A DNA stretch of 64,000 nucleotides from Diaphorobacter sp. HDW4B (GCF_011305535.1 NZ_CP049905.1:1250001-1314000); one strand, 5' to 3'. Positions 34,216-42,428 are shown, numbered from the stretch's first letter. Notes: generated by a model from the sequence alone, not told the origin. Numbers and translations: made by a program.

Positions 34216-34249
34216 ATGGCGTCAATTTGAGTGAAGGTCGCCTTCTATT

Positions 34250-34464
34250 AGATCATTGACATTCATTTAATAAACGCTACCCTATTAATAGACCCCGTTA
34301 CTTTAACCCCCTGCAAATCAAGAAAACAGAGAAAAGTGAGTTAAAGCAAGGTCAATCAATCCTACGTCTACCCCTAACGGGCTATTCTTGGTTTGAATAT
34401 CGTGGGTTTCACCCACACCCGCTGCTGCGCGAGACTCGATAAAAACAACAACAAGGGAGGCCAC
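34250..34464 (+). other. candidate oriT region
   Basis: AT-rich to mixed sequence between the tandem repeats and mobC, with a perfect hairpin GTGGGT-TTC-ACCCAC (34402-34416). Transfer origins of MOB-P plasmids usually lie directly upstream of mobC/relaxase genes. I could not identify a specific nick site. Confidence 0.4.
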
Positions 34465-34881
34465 ATGGCACATCAAATAAAAGAAAAAGATCCCACTCTC
34501 AAACAGAGAGCCGGTCAAACTGGCGTAGAAGCCAACAAGTCAAAACGAACTAAGCGTTTTGAAATCAGGTTCACCCAGCAAGAATGGACTGCACTTCAAG
34601 ATAGAGCTTACGAATCAGGCTCTTCTTCCGCAGCTATCTATGCTCGCTCTGTTCTTCTTCCGAGCCAACACATAGCCGATCTTGAAACTAAAGCTGAACA
34701 GAAAGTTCGCCTTCAGCTACTTGCCTCATTTGGAAAAATCGGCAGCAACATCAACCAGATTGCCAGAGCCTTAAACAGAATGAAGGTGTGGAACACGACC
34801 ACAGAAGGCATGCTCCTGGAGCTAACCAAAATACAAGAAGCAGTCTCAACGATAACAACAATATTTAAGGAAAGGAAATGA
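34465..34881 (+). CDS. mobC: MobC-like mobilisation accessory protein
   Basis: 138 residues from ATG 34465 behind GGGAGG. The N-terminal half carries an RHH-like region (KRFEIRFTQQEWTALQDRAY), and the second half has the MobC hallmark LLASFGKIGSNINQIARALN. MobC proteins open oriT for the relaxase. Its stop overlaps the next start as ATGA; it is the first gene of the four-gene mobilisation operon. Confidence 0.85.
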   Translation: MAHQIKEKDPTLKQRAGQTGVEANKSKRTKRFEIRFTQQEWTALQDRAYESGSSSAAIYARSVLLPSQHIADLETKAEQKVRLQLLASFGKIGSNINQIARALNRMKVWNTTTEGMLLELTKIQEAVSTITTIFKERK

Positions 34882-35207
34882 AGAGCAAAGTACGAACAAG
34901 TATGGAAAACAAGAAAGTCCAGATCACAGAGGACTTCACAGGAGTGGTGAGAAGTGATCGTGTGTACGCCAGCCTGGCCAACAACGAAAAGCTTTCCTTG
35001 ACGATCACAAAACACTATGTCAATGGCAAGCTTCACAAAGAAGATGGCCCAGCCGTCCTATGGTCAAGTGGACAGGAGGAATATTGGCTTAATGACCAAG
35101 AACACACCAAACAAGAATTTGAACAGTGGCAGGACAAGAAGCATCTGAACGATAAGCTTCAGACCACACTAGAACCCAAACCTACAGAGAAGAGGTCAAA
35201 ATTATGA
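34878..35207 (+). CDS. HREDGPA-type repeat protein 5 in mob operon
   Basis: 109 residues with one clear repeat (YVNGKLHKEDGPAVLWSSGQ) and the closing module (WLNDQEHTKQEFEQW), then a Lys-rich tail (KKHLNDKLQ). It overlaps mobC and the next gene by 4 bp each, so it is translated together with the mobilisation proteins. Confidence 0.7.
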   Translation: MKSKVRTSMENKKVQITEDFTGVVRSDRVYASLANNEKLSLTITKHYVNGKLHKEDGPAVLWSSGQEEYWLNDQEHTKQEFEQWQDKKHLNDKLQTTLEPKPTEKRSKL

Positions 35208-35593
35208 GCAACACAACAGGAATACCAGATAACTTTACTGGTTCACTTAGAAGAACCTACACAACAACAGACTACCAGACTGGCTTAGAAACCAACTACA
35301 TCAGACTAGAGCACTACTTAAACGGAATGCTTCACAAGGAAGGTGGCCCAGCCCGTGACGCCGCCGACACAAAAGAATGGTTCATTGAAGGCCAAAGACA
35401 CCGTGAAGATGGGCCTGCAATTGTCGTTTTAGGTGATCCAGACTCAGGTGGCATACCCACGAAGCGCTGGTTTCTAAGAGATAGAGAGTTGACTGAAGAG
35501 CAGTTCAACCGCTTTCTTGAAATGAAAGCCCTCAATGAAAATCTTCAAATCAATCTTCCTAACAGAAATATAACCAAGAAGGGGAAGATATGA
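35204..35593 (+). CDS. HREDGPA-type repeat protein 6 in mob operon
   Basis: 129 residues with two repeats (YLNGMLHKEGGPARDAADTK, GQRHREDGPAIVVLG) and the closing module RELTEEQFNRFLEMKALNEN, whose end resembles that of the previous gene (KHLNDKLQ). The two are tandem duplicates. It overlaps the relaxase start by 4 bp. Confidence 0.7.
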   Translation: MSNTTGIPDNFTGSLRRTYTTTDYQTGLETNYIRLEHYLNGMLHKEGGPARDAADTKEWFIEGQRHREDGPAIVVLGDPDSGGIPTKRWFLRDRELTEEQFNRFLEMKALNENLQINLPNRNITKKGKI

Positions 35594-36918
35594 ACGTAAC
35601 GATCTTCCCAACAGGGAAAGGAGGTGTAGCTTCAGCCGTTAACTATCTACTTTCAGACAAGGATCATGAAGGCAAGAAGCGTTCAATCCCACCTGAAATT
35701 CTCTCTGGCGATCCAAACACCTTTGAAGCAATCGCCAACGCCACAAAGCGCCTTCACAAGTACACATCTGGTGTCGTCGCCTTCCGTGATCATGAGTCCG
35801 TCACCCCAGAACAGATCAACACCGTCATTGACACCTTCCGTTCCACATTCCTACCGGGTCTGGAGCTTGATAAGAACTTCGCTGATTTCTGGGTCATGCA
35901 CCGTGAAAAGGGAAACGTCGAACTGCACTTCCTGGTTGCCAATACTGAGTTGGTCAGCACGCAACAACTAAATATTCACCCTCCGGGTGCGAAGAACATT
36001 GCGTTCTTCAATGCGTTCTCTGCCGTCATGAACGACAGCTTCGGGTTCGCTCAAGTGGTACCCGATCCCCTCAAGATTTCACTCAAGCCCTTTGAGGCCA
36101 AGTCTCCCAACGGCAAGAAGGACAAGAAGGCCAAAGGTGACTTCGCCACCGTCCTTCATTCAGAGATCGTCGGTGGTTTCATCACCAACCGAAACCAGTT
36201 GATTGGCTACCTCACCCGCAATGGCATTGACGTTGCCAAAGTCGGCAGCGACTTCCTCACCGTGCGCCTACCTGGTCAGCAGAAGAACACCCGCCTCAAG
36301 GGCCCCCTCTTCTGCAAGGACAGCGACTACGCCGAGCTTGTCGCCCAACACCACCAGTCCAAGATCCCGAAGTACCTCACCCAACAGGAGGCACAGGAAC
36401 AGAAGGACAAGCTCGTTGCTGGCATAGAGGCACGCCTGGCCTTCAATGTGCGCCGCTACCTCACCCCCAAGCCTCGTGCCGTGCGTGCGCAGCAGCTAGT
36501 GTCTATGCCGTTCATGGCGCCCGATCGCACCAGACCGAAGGCAGTGGAACCACCACCCAAACGCATGGCGGACCACCTCAACGATCACCTACGCAGTCTC
36601 AAGGAGCATGCAGCCCCCAAGCCACCCGTTAGCACCGCAGATCTTCCGCACCAGGTAGCTCGCAGGCAAACCGACCAGGAACAAGCCGCACTATTGCCCT
36701 CTATCGGCAATGCCGCACAGGGTGGCTTAGAAGCCCAGATCGGGAGCCTTTCCTTGCAGTACCACAGCTTACTCCTTCTTCTGGCCGGTGCAAAAGGCAA
36801 AAGAGCTACTTTGCTCAAGTCTCAAATCATGGCTCTGGAACAAAAGCTTTCTGCACTTAACCTAGAGCTTGAGAAGAAAAAAGCACAGACGCCAGAAGTA
36901 AAATTGCCGGATATTTAA
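35590..36918 (+). CDS. mobA: relaxase, MOB-P (HEN-like) mobilisation nuclease
   Basis: 442 residues. The N-terminal relaxase domain (to about 260) begins MNVTIFPTGKGGVASAVNYL. It contains the motif HREKGNVELHFLVANTELVS followed by LNIHPPGAKN, resembling the HEN-type MobA/MobL pattern in which His and Glu replace the usual three-His motif. The C-terminal 180 residues are Pro/Lys-rich and then coiled coil. It is expected to nick oriT and lead the strand. No coupling protein gene was found, so transfer needs a helper. Confidence 0.82.
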   Translation: MNVTIFPTGKGGVASAVNYLLSDKDHEGKKRSIPPEILSGDPNTFEAIANATKRLHKYTSGVVAFRDHESVTPEQINTVIDTFRSTFLPGLELDKNFADFWVMHREKGNVELHFLVANTELVSTQQLNIHPPGAKNIAFFNAFSAVMNDSFGFAQVVPDPLKISLKPFEAKSPNGKKDKKAKGDFATVLHSEIVGGFITNRNQLIGYLTRNGIDVAKVGSDFLTVRLPGQQKNTRLKGPLFCKDSDYAELVAQHHQSKIPKYLTQQEAQEQKDKLVAGIEARLAFNVRRYLTPKPRAVRAQQLVSMPFMAPDRTRPKAVEPPPKRMADHLNDHLRSLKEHAAPKPPVSTADLPHQVARRQTDQEQAALLPSIGNAAQGGLEAQIGSLSLQYHSLLLLLAGAKGKRATLLKSQIMALEQKLSALNLELEKKKAQTPEVKLPDI

Positions 36919-36940
36919 AGCACCTTCGGGTGCTTTTTTC
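36917..36940 (+). terminator. GCACC/GGTGC-type terminator
   Basis: AAAGCACCTTCGGGTGC then six T; ends the mob operon. Confidence 0.85.
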
Positions 36941-36947
36941 ATTGCCC

Positions 36948-36974
36948 TAGTTAAATTCATATGATTTTAACTTG
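36948..36974. promoter_or_regulatory. CATATG-centred palindrome, copy 2
   Basis: TAGTTAAATT, CATATG, ATTTTAACTTG; its right half runs into TTGACA (36972-36977), which with TAGATG 16 bp later forms the promoter of the gene at 37018. Confidence 0.6.
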
Positions 36975-37017
36975 ACAACGAAACTTCTTCTGCTAGATGT
37001 ACAACAGGAGAATTTCA

Positions 37018-37716
37018 ATGATAAAGAAAAAGAACAATGCTTATAAGCTGATCAAGACTCATGCACCGAAGTTGGCACTGATACATCATGCCACAGACTA
37101 TTCACCCCAGCGTCTTGCGTCGCTTTTCTTAAATAACACATCCCAAGACGAGTTAGCTATTCAGAAAAAGTCAAAGAGTGGGTTCTGGGATTGGAAGTTG
37201 GCAGACGACACAGCGTACAAATATCTCAAAAAGCAGATCACGGCCTACCTAAAAAAGAACCGTGACACTCCAACCTTCCAGATCATGCTGGAGCACTTTA
37301 GAGCCAACTATCTCACCAAGACTTACTTCGGACAAGACTACGCTTCTTTGGTCAATATCTACCAGTTCCAAGAAGAGCCTTTGAAAAACTTCGTGCGAGA
37401 AGCCTTCATTGCAATCAATCCGATCACTGGCGACATGTCACCTCAAGAAAGAGCCGTGCGAAATCAGAGACTAGGAAAAATCTCAGTGAAACACTGGATT
37501 GGTGACATTACGAACTATGACTACTTCGGCCAAGCACCCGGATTCATGATGACTAACGTCAATCAAGCACTTCAGTACATTGACTTGTACATGCTAAACC
37601 TTCTAAACGAGAAGCAGCTTGATAGCGAATTGAGCAATCTTTCAGTCAACCAGAAGCTCGATGAAAAGCTGGTTCCAAAGGCAAACACCGTCAGAGCCAA
37701 ACCAATAAAAATCTAA
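37018..37716 (+). CDS. uncharacterised protein
   Basis: 232 residues from ATG 37018 behind CAGGAG. Basic N-terminus, helical throughout, with aromatic-rich stretches (KSGFWDWKLADDTAYKYLKK; ISVKHWIGDITNYDYFGQAP). No family is recognised. Its promoter carries the CATATG palindrome, so it is a candidate member of the XRE regulon. Confidence 0.6.
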   Translation: MIKKKNNAYKLIKTHAPKLALIHHATDYSPQRLASLFLNNTSQDELAIQKKSKSGFWDWKLADDTAYKYLKKQITAYLKKNRDTPTFQIMLEHFRANYLTKTYFGQDYASLVNIYQFQEEPLKNFVREAFIAINPITGDMSPQERAVRNQRLGKISVKHWIGDITNYDYFGQAPGFMMTNVNQALQYIDLYMLNLLNEKQLDSELSNLSVNQKLDEKLVPKANTVRAKPIKI

Positions 37717-37751
37717 GTATTGGCTTCATTATTCTTAAAAAGTGGATCTAA

Positions 37752-37810
37752 ACCGTCTTCTTGAGTCTTTCGGAAGACGGTCGTAGCCGTCCTGCCTAAC
37801 GGCACCTCAT
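37752..37810. repeat. structured repeat type A, copy 2
   Basis: ACCGTCTTC (37752-37760) pairs perfectly with GAAGACGGT (37773-37781), which can instead pair GACGG with CCGTC (37787-37791). The same competing stems occur at 12447. Confidence 0.6.
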
Positions 37811-37843
37811 GCACACGCCGATTGAACCTCTTCTGCACGCTGA

Positions 37844-37913
37844 CACGTTAGTGAGAAGGCTCCGACCTTCTTTAACCACGTGAGGTCCGGGGACCGGCGA
37901 TAGCCAAGGCGAT
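37844..37913. repeat. structured repeat type C, copy 3 (candidate RNA)
   Basis: CACGT/ACGTG outer stem, GAAGG/CCTTC inner stem (GAACG/CGTTC in copies 1 and 2, a compensated change), then GTCC/GGAC. It follows the type A copy within 35 bp. The rest of 37717-38172 holds the palindrome and promoter of the next gene. Confidence 0.65.
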
Positions 37914-38031
37914 CAACAGGAACCTTTGCGCATACTTGAAACGACGTACTAGACCAATCTGAAGAACCTGATCGAACAGATACAAACCCAAAAGCACCTA
38001 CTGGAGAGGGGCTATTTCTCACACCCATTAA

Positions 38032-38058
38032 TAGTTAAACTCATATGAATTTAACTAG
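38032..38058. promoter_or_regulatory. CATATG-centred palindrome, copy 3
   Basis: TAGTTAAACT, CATATG, AATTTAACTAG; near-perfect two-fold symmetry. It is 68 bp upstream of the promoter at 38126. Confidence 0.6.
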
Positions 38059-38125
38059 AAGCAGGTTTTCGAAATAGAACTTGCAGGAAGCTTGATGAAA
38101 TATAAAAAATTGAAGCGGCAAAAAT

Positions 38126-38153
38126 TTGACTTTTCTTTTCAATTGACTATGTT
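38126..38153 (+). promoter_or_regulatory. promoter TTGACT-16-TATGTT
   Basis: TTGACT (38126-38131), 16 bp, TATGTT (38148-38153); AAAGGAG and the start at 38173 follow. Confidence 0.6.
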
Positions 38154-38172
38154 TCTTTAAAAAGGAGAGATC

Positions 38173-38685
38173 ATGTCTAGACACACAAGAGAAATTATTA
38201 CCGCAACCATACTTTTCTGCCTTCTATCTGCCTCTCAGGCAGACGAAGGCTTTTATGTGCCGATTCACAATCTAGCTCCTATCAGCTACAACCCACTGAC
38301 GACCAATTACAACCCAGATTATGACTATTACCCTGGATTGATGGCAAAGCAAAGCCAAGAATCCAATCAAGGTGGATCTAGCTCAACAGCTTCAGTAGCC
38401 AATGCAAAGTCATCTCAGATAGCAGAAATTCAATCACAAATCGCAGAACTAAAAAAGCAAAGAAATCTACCAGAAAATGATTGGTCTAAGGTTCCAATGA
38501 AAGACATGTTTACAGCAGCCTCAAGGTCAAGACAGATCAACACGGACATTCAAAACCTTGAAGACAGGTTGACCACTTTAACGACAGGCCAAGCACCTGT
38601 AAGAGTAGTCAATCAGACAGCACCAAGACGATCAATAAATTGCTACACATATGGTCTTGGCAATGCATTCACGACCTGCAATTGA
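38173..38685 (+). CDS. secreted coiled-coil protein, unknown
   Basis: 170 residues. Signal peptide (REIITATILFCLLSASQA), then a Tyr/Asn/Pro-rich segment (SYNPLTTNYNPDYDYYPG) and a Ser-rich linker. A coiled coil (SSQIAEIQSQIAELKKQ) and a C-terminal Cys pair (CYTYGLGNAFTTC) follow. It is probably periplasmic or surface exposed. AAAGGAG precedes the ATG. No family is recognised. Confidence 0.6.
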   Translation: MSRHTREIITATILFCLLSASQADEGFYVPIHNLAPISYNPLTTNYNPDYDYYPGLMAKQSQESNQGGSSSTASVANAKSSQIAEIQSQIAELKKQRNLPENDWSKVPMKDMFTAASRSRQINTDIQNLEDRLTTLTTGQAPVRVVNQTAPRRSINCYTYGLGNAFTTCN

Positions 38686-38703
38686 CTTTGAGTTCAATCA
38701 TTA

Positions 38704-38728
38704 GGCTCCTTCTTGGAGCCATTTTTAA
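38704..38728 (+). terminator. intrinsic terminator
   Basis: GGCTCC, TTCTT loop, GGAGCC then a T run, 18 bp after the gene ending at 38685. Confidence 0.8.
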
Positions 38729-38772
38729 TTAACTCAGAAAACTCCTACCGACTGAACAACATTGCTCCAAAG

Positions 38773-38800
38773 AAAAAAAGCACCTATAAGGGTGCTTTTC
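38773..38800 (-). terminator. GCACC/GGTGC-type terminator
   Basis: On the minus strand GAAAAGCACC, loop, GGTGC and seven T, downstream of the AAA ATPase gene. Confidence 0.75.
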
Positions 38801-38818
38801 TTGGTAACACTGTCCGAT

Positions 38819-40975
38819 TCAAGCCAACGCCTTCACATCCCCATAAAGGGCTCTTAAATGTGCAGATCCCATATCTAGAATCGGCTCGTACATGAAAGAA
38901 TTAAGGTGAATGTTCTCTGGAGTCATTAGATTGACCTGCTCAAGTTTTTGTACTTCTGCAACACTACCAAGATTCTGTCGCTTGTACTCTTTGAGCAGTT
39001 CAATTGTTTGATTCTGAGTTATTGAGTCAACGAATGCTTGATTGTTTATCCGAGCGATCATATGCTTTTCAGCAATGAGCCGGATAGCGATTGACATCAC
39101 AATTTTGCTTTCTAGCTCTATGTGATCATCGACACCCGCAGCAATTGCTTCAGCTTGCTCAAACAACACAGCCATCACCGTCTTGCCAGCAGGTGGCAAA
39201 GTGAGGTTAGGTTTGTCTGCCAATACTTTCTTATAGATCACACACAAGTCGTCCAACGTAATCGTATCTGTGTCGGCCTTCATGTGAAGCAACGAGGTCA
39301 ACGTTGCGTAGTCTGCACTATGTCCGCAATACTCAGCCAAGTTGCGCACAAAGGGGATTGCCGAGATGCAGTACGGGGGTTCAGCAAGCTTGCTCTTCCA
39401 GAAGATAAACGGATTGTTCTGGTATTTTTCAGGCGACAGCGAAAGCTTGCGCCCACTTTTCGACGCCATTAGTTTGTATGGTCGCCCCAGATTCAACCTG
39501 CCGCTGATGCTGCGATAAAAGTCAAAATTGTGTGACAGAAATAGACAGAAGAATTTTCCAGAATGGGAAATGTCTTTTAGATATTCAATGATGGCGTATT
39601 TGTTTTTGTAGTCAAACGAGTCTGCGATGTCGTCGACTAACAAAATTGTTGTGCCACCCTGCTTTTGTCTAGACTGAATTTCAAAAAGTATGTTGAGGAT
39701 GTACAAGGCACGCTTTTCGCCCTGACTCAGCACTTTTAGCAAGGCGTCTCTTGGTACTTCACCTTCGCGCTCACCATCAGAAAACATAAATGCGATGGTA
39801 GGCTTTGTGCCTTTCAAAATGACATCTTCTTGATTGGACACAGACATCTTGAATGGGACAAAGAAGCGTTGATTGAAGGTTTCGACCACTTCTTCCCATG
39901 CAGTACGCTCTTCCTTTGCCTGTTTAACTGCACCTTCAATCGTCACCTTGCCAGCTTTAAACTGAACAAGAAATTGGTCGTAGAGTTCTTTTTGATCGAC
40001 CAGATAGGAAATCCAAACGTCCTTTTGTAGCTGCTTAAAGTTCTTTAGTTCGGGCAAGATTTCCTGATTTTCAAACAGGTAATCTCGAAATTTTCGCAGG
40101 TCAGCCGTTGAGATCTTCTTGTCTATGGCGTCAAACTTACCTGCAAGCTCTTTATCGGAGAATATTTTTTCTCGCTCATCTTCAATGCGCTTGGTAAGTT
40201 CGGCAGCAGAACTAACTTCTTGTTTGCCACCTTTGGTATTTAGATTGATAGTGTGCTTTGCAGCAAAGAAGCCATTGTCTGCAAGCTGCTTATTCACTGT
40301 GCCTGCACTGTAGTGATTGAATTGCTTGCTGAGCACATCTGACTTAGACACCAAGTCGTTGTACGTCTTAATGTATTCCTCTAGCTGGTCTTTAATTTTC
40401 CCAGATTCCAGCAGAGCAATCGTCTTTTCATTGAAGATCTCGCAATAGACAAGCTTGGATAAGTTGCTAGGTGCAGCCTGCGCAACATTTCCCTCCAATG
40501 ACTCAAGCAGTTCTGCTACGTTGCTTGCGCCAAATGCTTTCATGAACTCCATCTCTGGGGTCAGCGTTCGCCCAGTCAAACCAGAGAGTTGCTTCAGTTT
40601 TCCGAACAAACCTGCAAGGCTCTCAGAGATTTGCTTAAGTGCATCGTCATACTGCTGCTTGATTGCACTGTTCACCAGTAACAGTGAAGTTCGGTCTGAT
40701 GAAAATTCTTGGTTGTAGGGTTCAATAACAAATATGGAGTCTGGAGACACAACGGCTCCAGCACTATCTTTGATAGACCGGGACGACTCTCTATCAGGGA
40801 AAATCAAGTCAACTGTCTCACGCCCTTTTGCATGATCATCAAACGTCTTCGATAGTGAAGTCTTCATGAAGCCATTCGGTGCATATATCGCATACCCGTT
40901 GCTGGCAGTAAAGTCAAAACAATGGCTCAACTCACTAATACCGTAGCAATTTCTCAGGTCAATGTTCAGCTTCAT
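38819..40975 (-). CDS. AAA (ABC/SMC-like) ATPase, putative defence
   Basis: 718 residues from ATG 40973-40975 (GAGGGG upstream). The nucleotide-binding halves are split: Walker A-like YAPNGFMKTSLSKTF at the N-terminus, a long coiled-coil insert (about 110-400), then the signature LSQGEKRALYILNILFEIQ, Walker B TILLVDDIADSFDYKNKY and SHNFDFYR. This layout is that of AAA_13/RloC-like overcoming-lysogenisation-type ATPases, common in phage defence. The C-terminal 180 residues are helical and unassigned. It lies 80 bp downstream of the nuclease-like gene at 41056, with a CATATG palindrome between them. Confidence 0.8.
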   Translation of the reverse strand: MKLNIDLRNCYGISELSHCFDFTASNGYAIYAPNGFMKTSLSKTFDDHAKGRETVDLIFPDRESSRSIKDSAGAVVSPDSIFVIEPYNQEFSSDRTSLLLVNSAIKQQYDDALKQISESLAGLFGKLKQLSGLTGRTLTPEMEFMKAFGASNVAELLESLEGNVAQAAPSNLSKLVYCEIFNEKTIALLESGKIKDQLEEYIKTYNDLVSKSDVLSKQFNHYSAGTVNKQLADNGFFAAKHTINLNTKGGKQEVSSAAELTKRIEDEREKIFSDKELAGKFDAIDKKISTADLRKFRDYLFENQEILPELKNFKQLQKDVWISYLVDQKELYDQFLVQFKAGKVTIEGAVKQAKEERTAWEEVVETFNQRFFVPFKMSVSNQEDVILKGTKPTIAFMFSDGEREGEVPRDALLKVLSQGEKRALYILNILFEIQSRQKQGGTTILLVDDIADSFDYKNKYAIIEYLKDISHSGKFFCLFLSHNFDFYRSISGRLNLGRPYKLMASKSGRKLSLSPEKYQNNPFIFWKSKLAEPPYCISAIPFVRNLAEYCGHSADYATLTSLLHMKADTDTITLDDLCVIYKKVLADKPNLTLPPAGKTVMAVLFEQAEAIAAGVDDHIELESKIVMSIAIRLIAEKHMIARINNQAFVDSITQNQTIELLKEYKRQNLGSVAEVQKLEQVNLMTPENIHLNSFMYEPILDMGSAHLRALYGDVKALA

Positions 40976-41037
40976 ACTTCCCCTCAAAGAACGTTGTTGA
41001 TATTTTCAAAGCACCTTTGACAGCCTTGCAATCCTTA

Positions 41038-41063
41038 AGTCAAATTCATATGAATTTAACTAT
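41038..41063. promoter_or_regulatory. CATATG-centred palindrome, copy 4
   Basis: AGTCAAATT, CATATG, AATTTAACTAT. On the minus strand its end merges with TTGACT, upstream of the AAA ATPase gene; it also covers the stop codon of the gene at 41056. Confidence 0.6.
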
Positions 41064-42393
41064 CCTCTGCATCTTCATCTTCAGGTATCTCATCTTCTTT
41101 CTTGTAGCCAAGACCTGAAAAGATCTCCCAGACAGCCAAGAATGGAGTCAACATTTTGTAGCCATATTTTGGTAAATCATCATGGTAGTAAATCTCATCG
41201 ATCCCATTTTTATATACATGGGTCATGTACTCCAGATAAATTTCCCTCAGCAACCCCGTGGAATAGACATCGAGGTTGTGTGTAAAAACGGCATCTATAT
41301 TGCTGGTTTTCAAGCCATACCAATCAGGACAACTTAAAGAGCCTCTTACCTTTTCTCCCGCATGGCTCTGTAGGCAGTGCTCAAACTGCTCCCTAACGCT
41401 TCTCATCAAGCTATTGTGGAAATTGTTCTCCATCGTATCAACCCAGTAGAACTCTTTACCGTCACCTGTCAGTTGATCGTAAATTGATTGAACCTGGCTA
41501 ATGCGGCCTTCATCAGAGCTACCATAAACCTGTCCTTCATGAACATTCGTTCTGTAGGAAGAAAAAGGATTCATGGCCGCCACAACGATGACATTGGGGT
41601 TAGGGAATAGTCCTGCGATCTCGCCCCATTTTTGCGTTGCATAGATCAGAGCATGGTAGCCTTCAGAAGCCAGTCGCTGCGCTATGGAGTTTGATATCTT
41701 GTTTAGGGCATTCTTTGTGTAATCTGGAAGGCTTTTATCTTCGCCCTTCAAATCAGAGTCTATCCAACCAGGAATCAATGGAAACTCATAAGCGACGCAA
41801 ACCATTGATGCATCATTTAATATGTTATTCTCAAAGTAGGCATAGTAAGATGCACCTGGATAAAAGACTTCCAAGGTAAAGTTACTGCCATCTTGACTTG
41901 GTATCAATCCTAGAATATTTTTCGCATTTGAAACCAACTCTTGAACATAGGCATCTTTTACCGTGCGAGTTTCCATTGGTGCAACAAGGATTGAGGTAAT
42001 GGAACTCTCCTTAAGCCCTGGAAAAATTGAACAGAAATGATTGCTATAGGCCAAGAGTTCCGTGAAGGCTTGACGCTCCGTTTGACCTGACTTCTTCAGT
42101 TCGATGACTGCAATTCCTGTTGATGCAGAGTTCCCAAAGAGATCTATCCGTGTGGGGTGTGGTGCATTACGCTCAAGCCTCATTTCCTTGGCTGTAAGGA
42201 CCAATTCTTCCAAATTATCAAGTATTTCATTGATCTTCTTTTCCGCACGCCGCTGCAACAAAAAGCTGATGCTTGGAAAGCCGTCTCCAGTCCATTCAAC
42301 TGGATCTCTTCTACCCTTGATTAACGTGGAAAGGCTTTCTTTATGATGTTCAAAGAGGTGATCGCGGAACTGGTTTTCAGTGATGGAAATCAT
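41056..42393 (-). CDS. PD-(D/E)XK-like protein paired with AAA ATPase
   Basis: 445 residues. Residues 80-125 carry RIDLFGNSASTGIAVIELKK followed by QAFTELLAYS, a D...ExK pattern typical of restriction-like nucleases (as in type I R-subunit or DUF4263-like proteins). The middle and C-terminal parts (for example FHNSLMRSVREQFEHCLQSH) are unassigned, with a strongly acidic end (EDEIPEDEDAEDS). GGAG precedes the ATG. Same strand as the AAA ATPase 80 bp downstream: probably an effector plus an ATPase sensor. Confidence 0.65.
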   Translation of the reverse strand: MISITENQFRDHLFEHHKESLSTLIKGRRDPVEWTGDGFPSISFLLQRRAEKKINEILDNLEELVLTAKEMRLERNAPHPTRIDLFGNSASTGIAVIELKKSGQTERQAFTELLAYSNHFCSIFPGLKESSITSILVAPMETRTVKDAYVQELVSNAKNILGLIPSQDGSNFTLEVFYPGASYYAYFENNILNDASMVCVAYEFPLIPGWIDSDLKGEDKSLPDYTKNALNKISNSIAQRLASEGYHALIYATQKWGEIAGLFPNPNVIVVAAMNPFSSYRTNVHEGQVYGSSDEGRISQVQSIYDQLTGDGKEFYWVDTMENNFHNSLMRSVREQFEHCLQSHAGEKVRGSLSCPDWYGLKTSNIDAVFTHNLDVYSTGLLREIYLEYMTHVYKNGIDEIYYHDDLPKYGYKMLTPFLAVWEIFSGLGYKKEDEIPEDEDAEDS

Positions 42394-42428
42394 CGGTACT
42401 CCGTTCTTATATTTTTAGCCTGGCGTTT

